NCBI GenBank assembly: GCA_003118195.1
Contig: BEXV01006096.1
Span: 1 to 12,685, forward strand
Direction: 5' to 3'
DNA from: Hemicentrotus pulcherrimus
Lineage: Eukaryota; Echinodermata; Echinoidea; Camarodonta; Strongylocentrotidae
Length of the DNA stretch: 12,685 nucleotides
Shown here: positions 8,141 through 12,685 of the stretch, one piece after another
How the letters are laid out: every line of letters begins with the position of its first letter
How positions within the stretch are numbered: position 1 is the first letter of the stretch
The notes under the pieces: model-generated
Database searches by the model: none
What the model saw: only the letters and a program-made list of their open reading frames with translations
What the model was told of the DNA's origin: nothing
Program-made: the position numbers and the translations under genes

Positions 8141-8393
8141 CTATAGATTTTAATAGAAATTCCTTCTTATTTTTGTGGTCGTAAAAACATATGCATAAAA
8201 ATAAAGAGTGCTACAAGTACAAGTTGATTTGTAACAATACACGTACAGTGTATACATATTTGTAGGTGTGTTAATCAATGGTAGGCCTACATGTATATCC
8301 TTTTTAAAAGGGATCATAATTGGATGGATAATTTTTTTTTAGAATGTAGATTCCTTTTTTTTTTTGTTGGTAGGAAATCAACAGTGATGAAAA

Positions 8394-8415
8394 TGTACAT
8401 GTACATGTACATGTA
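8394..8415. repeat. Longest uninterrupted TACATG array inside the intron
   Basis: Twenty-two bases made only of alternating TGTACA and ACATGT, that is, the TACATG hexamer repeated more than three times. Perfectly self-complementary except for phase at its ends. Confidence 0.9.
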
Positions 8416-8746
8416 AGCCCTATTTGTAGAAGGATTTCAAAAAAAGTTGCTACTTCCATCAGTCTGAATGAAAATTTCAAAGATCAATATACAAAGCCTG
8501 GGCCTAGAATAAGGAGACATCTTTTCACATTATTCCTCATACCAATAAAAAAAAAAAAAATCTTTTCAATTGAAACCATTTTAGTTTCAATAATTTAGAA
8601 ACTGGTGTGGATAAAATGTCTCAAGTGAGTAGGCCCTATTGTCCATAAATTGTCCAGTTTTGTTGAAATGGGCAATAAATAAGCAAAAGTATGGAGACTA
8701 ACCACCTGTTCAATTTGTAGTATCCGTGCGAGCAAATCTATACAAT

Positions 8747-8760
8747 ATGCATGCATGCAT
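8747..8760. repeat. ATGC tandem repeat
   Basis: ATGCATGCATGCAT, alternating purine/pyrimidine and self-complementary, so it could adopt Z-like or cruciform structure; it is short. Confidence 0.85.
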
Positions 8761-9239
8761 GTGTTCTTGGTTTGCAGTGAAATTACTGTAGGATTGGATT
8801 AAGAACTTTTTATTAGGTCCATGAGGGTTTTACATTTATTTCATGAATATCGCTAATTGTTGTAGGAAAGTGCAAAATACAGATTAATCACTTTAAAATG
8901 TTCATCAACTTTGATACAAAACAGTCTGCATCCCTGAGGTTCACATGGTAAACAAAAATGTTTTAGGTTTGTGCCTTGTGGTTATGCCCCCAAATGAGAT
9001 TTAAATGGTGATGTGCAAATATAGCAGCAAATCTTCAATTACCAGTATTAAAACATTAGGTCTTTTCCAAGAGGTGGGTTGTGTGGGAGAGTGATGGACA
9101 GTCCAAAATTAAAGAAATCTTGGAAAAAATGGACTCCTTTCTACTGCTACCCTATGAACCACCAACTCAATGCCAAAGGCCACCCATTTCAAAGCCATTC
9201 AAACTGCTTTCCATCAGCTAAATTATGAAAACATAAACT

Positions 9240-9670
9240 TATTTTGCTTGCAGTTCCAACTTAGCCCAGGGGATGAAATGCTGTAAAAATATGAGTCCGC
9301 AGAGTCCCCCCTCGATTCCGGTCTAGGGGGAGAAATGTTTGCCTTGTTTAAGCCACCCTGCTGGAATCATATTTGGGGATTATTACAAGATATGCTGCGA
9401 ACTGGTCGATGCATTAACCTGCATTTCATAATCTTGTTGAGCTGTTCCATTAAGTTGCCTTGTAAAGATGTAAGGAGCAAGGAAAGTCAATATTTTCATC
9501 TCTTTCCGGGGCCAGATCGGGCAGTTTACAGTTCAAACATGGTTTTCTTGGGGACGCTCTGGATTTGCTTTTCATCGGTTAGTTCTTGCCGCATGATGCA
9601 AGGTCTGGACCAATCAAATTTCCTTGTGAAATGTTCAAATGAAAACAAAAACCATTGCACTCACTAACAA
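9240..9670. promoter_or_regulatory. Repeat-free, higher-GC island (candidate conserved noncoding element or unrecognised exon)
   Basis: This is the most gene-like-looking part of the intron in base composition. It has no TACATG block or microsatellite, and has CCAAT at 9610-9614 and several homeodomain-type ATTA words (for example 9380 and 9414). On the plus strand a frame stays open for 127 codons (9287-9667), with an ATG at 9335. A good acceptor, CTTATTTTGCTTGCAG, ends at 9253, but the frame matching a phase-1 donor meets a TAG within four codons. The translation shows no recognisable domain. A TCCCCC/GGGGGA hairpin lies at 9305-9331. I lean to regulatory or conserved noncoding DNA over an exon. 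Confidence 0.25.
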
Positions 9671-9974
9671 TTTTATGTTGCCTAGGTGACCTTTGACTTA
9701 TAGATGGATGATACATGCACATAGAGTTTCTTGAGGGCCATAATGTGGTTGCCATGGATACCAAGGTGTTTCTTGTAACTCCTTTTTTGTCTCTGTGTAC
9801 ACCTGTGTCAGTGTGAGATCAAAAACATTATCGGCCTGTACACACAACTGACAGCTACAGTATTTTTGCTTAATTTGAATAATATCGTTTTGAGTTTAAT
9901 AAGAAGTTATTGGATCATAAAAATGATGCACTATCACTTGTGGTGAGATGAATGCTCAAGCCTCAAGTAACTAA

Positions 9975-10265
9975 AAATGGAGAGAACGAGAGAAGGGGAG
10001 AAAATGAGTAGAAGTTATCAAGAGGAAGAAGGAAAGGGAGAGACGGAGAATAACAGCGAGTAGGAGAGAAGGGAGACAAAAAGATATGTAACTGGGAGAG
10101 GGAGAGGGGGAAGGTGATTGTGGAAGGTGTGGAGAGGAGAGAAGCTGTGAGAAGGAGAAGAAAAAGAAAACAGATGGGGAGAAGGAGGAGGTACTGTATT
10201 AAAGAGTGAAGAGATAGTGAAAAAGAGATCACGTGATAGAAAGCAAGGGGAAGGGTTATGAGCAA
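9975..10265. repeat. Long purine-strand (GA-rich) tract
   Basis: About 290 bp in which the plus strand is almost entirely G and A, with GAGAGG, GGAGAAGG and AAGAAAAAG words and few pyrimidine interruptions. The 114-codon minus-strand frame across it is rich in Ser, Leu, Phe and Pro and is an artefact of the CT-rich strand. Such tracts can form triplex (H-DNA) structures. Confidence 0.75.
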
Positions 10266-11065
10266 AAGTTTTTTTCTTCTAGTGATGGATTGTCCCCCTG
10301 AGGCCATTCCAACCCTGAAAATGACCTCACAAATGACCTCGTCAAAAATACAAATTGGTAGGCAGGAGTTTGCCTGAACAGACAGGGTACAAGGGAAAGA
10401 TCACTATCTTGAAGGAGTTATGATGCATAAATGCCATATCTGATAATAATCTTTTATGATGTTGTTTTGCCTTTTCTTCTGTTAGTTCTACCTGTTATAT
10501 AGACTATTCTTTACTGCATGTTCTCCCTCCTCAGTCTTACTTTCATAATTTGTGTAGTGATGTTTTAATATTTTGCCAATATGCTGTGCATTGGTGATTT
10601 TGTATTGGGACATACAGGGTTCAAAATCATTATAATGAATAGCCATTATGTTACATAATTTTATTTCGAGGGACACATGATTTTTTCTTTCTTTTTTTTT
10701 CTCCTAAATACTGAATGTATATTTGACAGACACCCCCACTTCATAATAATATTCAAATACATGTCTATTTGAGAACTCCTCTGCTTTATTATAAATATAA
10801 CTACTGTATTTTTCATTATCATTTCAATGATTGTCACTATTAAAGCTATACGTTAAGTGTTTTCTCTCCTATTTCTTATTGTATTTATTTATAACAAATG
10901 TTCTCTCTTCTCCCCATTGAGGCATTGAGCAATATGAAATAGCCCAAAGGACACTTCCAAAAACCAATCTCTTTCTAGAAAGGGTAATGGGTAAAACCTG
11001 TTGTTGGTAGACTGATAAAAACCTAGCAGTTTCACAAGTTCCTACCAAATACTTTGCCTTTTGAA
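10266..11065. other. Intronic stretch without genes
   Basis: AT-rich sequence with a T-rich run at 10681-10700. Short tandem-like words ATGACCTCACAA/ATGACCTCGTCA occur at 10320-10345. No frame with coding character was seen on either strand. Confidence 0.55.
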
Positions 11066-11551
11066 AGTAGGGCCCCCTGTCCACACACAACATTTTTCGT
11101 GATTAGCTATACCGTTTCGCGATAGTGATACCGTTTCTCAATAGTTTTACGATGTAATACATGTATGTAGGTGTGGACGCTCACTAACGATACGTCGTAT
11201 AACGAAACTAGTCTAACGAAACGCATGTTTGGGCATCGTTTATCACGCCTAATCACGAAAATGTTGTGTGTGGACGGAACTAGTCTAACTAGTATAACTA
11301 ACTGGGCGGGGCTTAACGTGACCTCACGCGAAAGGAGACCTGACCTGTCATCTCTGCTTCTATTTCATGCCTGCAGGACATTTCGCTGTAGAGTTTCAGG
11401 ATTACTTTCTTCTGTGTGTGGACATCTGGAATTTAAATGATGATTAGTTAGAAGACGTTTCTTGTATGTGGACACTCTGAAATTTATACGATGATTCTTT
11501 ATAGAGTTTTGCGATAAATTGTTTTGTGTGTGGACACGCTGGGGGTCTACT
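11066..11551. mobile_element. Foldback/MITE-like element with repeated GTGTGGAC ends (about 486 bp)
   Basis: The outer ends are imperfect inverted repeats: the left reads AGTAG, a C-rich stretch, then TCCACACACAA (to 11090), and the reverse complement of the right end (from 11551) reads the same with a 3-base offset. Inside, 11079-11106 (28 bp) is the inverse of 11249-11275 (27 bp) with a single missing A, giving a strong internal stem. The word GTGTGGAC or a one-base variant recurs at 11171, 11268, 11416, 11466 and 11528, and inverted at 11079. The units beginning near 11414 and 11464 are 50-bp direct repeats sharing TGTGGACA and AAATGATGATT-like parts. A TA dinucleotide flanks both ends (11068-11069, 11548-11549), a possible target duplication. 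No transposase frame is present; the plus-strand frame at 11171-11440 is incidental. Confidence 0.7.
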
Positions 11552-11864
11552 GCAGTCCTTAATGGAAATGTCAGTGACCATCAAAAGCCTTTGTGACTCA
11601 GAAGATTGAGCTCATAAATTTTTTGATCCTTGTTTCCAATAGTTTGGTCTCAGTGGATTAATGAGAAACAGAGTGTGGGGTTGGAATCAATTTTGAAGAA
11701 TTATCGGTTGGTTAAGAACAGGAGGTTATTTCAAAGACAAAGGCTGACAGTATCAATGAATGAAGAGAAAACAACAACAAATGCGATATATTTTTTGAGC
11801 AATATGAGGTACTTGTACAGTGTCAGTAGGTAAAGATTGTGTACATGTAGAAAGAGAAATATAC

Positions 11865-12060
11865 ATCTAGAAGTAGAAAGAGAGGGAGGGGAGAAAGAAA
11901 AAGAAAGGGATGTGGAAAAAAGGGTTGAAAAGAATGAGTTGACATTTACATGTACATGTAGAGAAAGAATAGAATATGAAAGAAATGTTTAGTTGGAGAG
12001 GGAGATATGGAGAGAGAGAGAGAGAGAGCGAGAAAGAGAAATAGAAAGAATATTGTATGC
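11865..12060. repeat. GA-rich tract with a perfect GA microsatellite
   Basis: The plus strand is mostly purine, with a perfect GA dinucleotide run at 12010-12028 and GAAAGA words either side. A TACATG block at 11947-11960 interrupts it. The open frames on both strands here (Arg/Glu-rich on plus, Ser/Leu/Phe-rich on minus) are composition artefacts. Confidence 0.8.
11947..11960. repeat. TACATG palindromic block
   Basis: TACATGTACATGTA embedded within the GA-rich tract; a further single ACATGTA lies at about 11843. Confidence 0.85.
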
Positions 12061-12485
12061 CAAAACTTTTTTTGTATATTTTACCATCATGTTGGGCCCA
12101 CATGGGAGAGAGAGAGTTGCAGGAGCACTGGGAGAAAAGGAGAAGATGCAAGAGATTTATAGTTGGCTCAGAGATTTATAGCATGTGGTTGGTTTTAATG
12201 AGGTGGTGATGAAAAACATCTTTTGTTCCATGTCAGCATCACCAAAATTCAAGGAAAAGCTTCAGAAATTCTTTCCCTTTTTATGGAGGAGGGGGCTCAC
12301 AGTGGTTTTCACAAATAGTTGGTAAATGACCAAAGTTTTCCTCAGAATGGATGAATGAATGTCCTCCAACATATGGTGCTGGAAGTTTTATTCAAGTCTT
12401 GATAGGGGACATTTGTGGGGCTTCTGCAAAGATTTATTGGTTTATTAGATGATTATTCATCTTGTAAAGCCTATTTTTCTTACAG
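12061..12485. other. Intronic stretch before the candidate acceptor, no gene seen
   Basis: Unremarkable AT-rich DNA without a coding frame. It ends with a pyrimidine-rich CTATTTTTCTTACAG (12471-12485), a good match to a 3' splice site. Confidence 0.5.
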
Positions 12486-12658
12486 AAGTGGCAATGAAAG
12501 TGACAATTTGGAGTAGTAAAGTGATGATTAATGATAGGCTTACAATGTACTCTGGAAAAGAGTATGAGTCAAAGATGTCTTATTTTTATGCTAGAAAAAT
12601 GAAATTGATTAGCAGACGTTTAGCAAACTGTAGGCCTCTTTTTCAATGTACAGTATAA
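12486..12658 (+). CDS. Weak candidate second exon compatible with the phase-1 donor
   Basis: Joining base 698 (G) to AA at 12486 gives Glu and then an open frame of 57 residues in total, ending at TAA 12656-12658. The peptide contains KVTIWSSKVMINDRL and, near its end, two Cys (CRPLFQC). It is basic, with about 11 Lys/Arg against 4 Asp/Glu. With the signal peptide this would make an 81-residue secreted cationic protein, if the exon is terminal. Against it: base composition and codon use look like the surrounding noncoding DNA, no known domain is visible, no poly(A) signal is seen before the window ends, and the frame upstream of the acceptor is also open. Treat as a testable possibility only. 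Confidence 0.17.
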
Positions 12659-12685
12659 AAATGTACATATGTACATGTACATGTA
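12657..12685. repeat. TACATG array at the right edge (continues out of the window)
   Basis: After the TATAAAA at 12654, the last 25 bases are ATGTACATATGTACATG-type sequence, an uninterrupted run of ACATGT/TACATA palindromes. The true length is cut by the window end. Confidence 0.85.

Larger units (their letters stand above)
8160..9239. other. Intronic stretch without genes
   Basis: AT-rich sequence with T runs (about 8332-8340 and 8356-8365), a 14-base A run at 8547-8560, the palindrome GTAGGCCTAC (8281-8290), the TACATG block at 8394-8415 and an ATGC repeat at 8747-8760. No open frame of note on either strand. Confidence 0.6.
699..12685 (+). other. Probable long first intron, running past the window
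   Basis: After the donor at 699 no convincing coding exon appears on the plus strand for almost 12 kb. Open frames longer than 100 codons are either low-complexity GA tracts or isolated. The sequence is AT-rich with microsatellites, palindromic TACATG blocks and two non-autonomous transposons, all typical of invertebrate intronic DNA. A candidate acceptor at 12484-12485 could end the intron; otherwise it continues beyond the window. Long first introns often carry enhancers, which is why two less repetitive islands inside it are listed separately. Confidence 0.6.

Noticed and set aside
8547..8560. 14-base A run as the tail of a retroposed gene copy
   Set aside because: No coding similarity, target-site duplication or SINE-like promoter boxes were seen upstream; AATAAA-like words are common in this AT-rich DNA.
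9244..9280. Acceptor ending at 9253 as the start of exon 2
   Set aside because: Joined to the phase-1 donor it reads TT CCA ACT TAG, an immediate stop.
9963..10307. 114-codon minus-strand open frame
   Set aside because: It is the complement of a GA-rich tract, so stops are suppressed by composition; the translation is a Ser/Leu/Phe/Pro low-complexity string.
10610..10630. GGTTCAAAATC as a tRNA or SINE B-box
   Set aside because: No matching A-box, acceptor stem or anticodon arm can be built around it.
11171..11440. 89-codon plus-strand frame
   Set aside because: It lies wholly inside the foldback element and spans its repeated ends; no transposase motif is visible.
11867..12151. 94-codon minus-strand frame and the overlapping plus-strand frame at 11993
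   Set aside because: Both derive from the GA microsatellite; the products are Ser/Leu/Phe-rich or Arg/Glu repeats with no protein-like order.
1..12685. CRISPR array, bacterial operon, phage or viral gene content
   Set aside because: The repeats are short dispersed palindromes without regular spacers, there are no ribosome-binding-site-led gene runs, and no viral or reverse-transcriptase motif was recognised in any frame.

Overview
The window looks like nuclear DNA of a marine invertebrate, most probably an echinoderm. It is AT-rich and poor in long open frames. It carries a eukaryotic splice donor, miniature inverted-repeat transposons and many microsatellites. Two short palindromic words are scattered throughout: TACATG/GTACATGTAC blocks and TAGGCCTA. 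From general familiarity, both are abundant in sea urchin and other echinoderm DNA, but hemichordate, amphioxus or mollusc DNA cannot be excluded from sequence alone. Nothing suggests a bacterial, phage or plasmid origin.

Only one coding element is well supported. Positions 626-698 (+) hold a first coding exon that starts with a good ATG context and encodes a textbook signal peptide. It ends in a perfect GTAAGT donor in phase 1, the classic layout of a secreted or membrane protein whose mature domains lie in later exons. Upstream, about 150-530 looks like the promoter and 5' leader: two inverted CCAAT boxes exactly 40 bp apart, locally raised CpG, and five short upstream ORFs that all close before the main ATG.

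Everything from 699 onward reads as one long first intron that probably continues past the window. Its contents are: microsatellites and an 18-bp TAGATC repeat (about 820-1470); AT-rich sequence with TACATG blocks (1470-3075); a 505-bp CpG-rich element with 24-bp terminal inverted repeats (3076-3580); sequence with several small hairpins and a weak minus-strand coding-like stretch (4730-5140); purine-rich and G-run DNA (6740-7000); two less repetitive islands that are candidates for intronic regulatory DNA (about 7840-8140 and 9240-9670); a long purine-strand tract (9975-10265); a second foldback element built from repeated GTGTGGAC ends (11066-11551); and another GA-rich tract (11865-12060).

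Near the right edge a good 3' splice site (12485/12486) opens a frame compatible with the phase-1 donor. It is the only candidate second exon I found, and it is weak. The gene product beyond its signal peptide cannot be named. I see no clear evidence of a novel multi-gene system; the most distinctive structures are the two non-autonomous transposons and the dispersed palindromic repeats.
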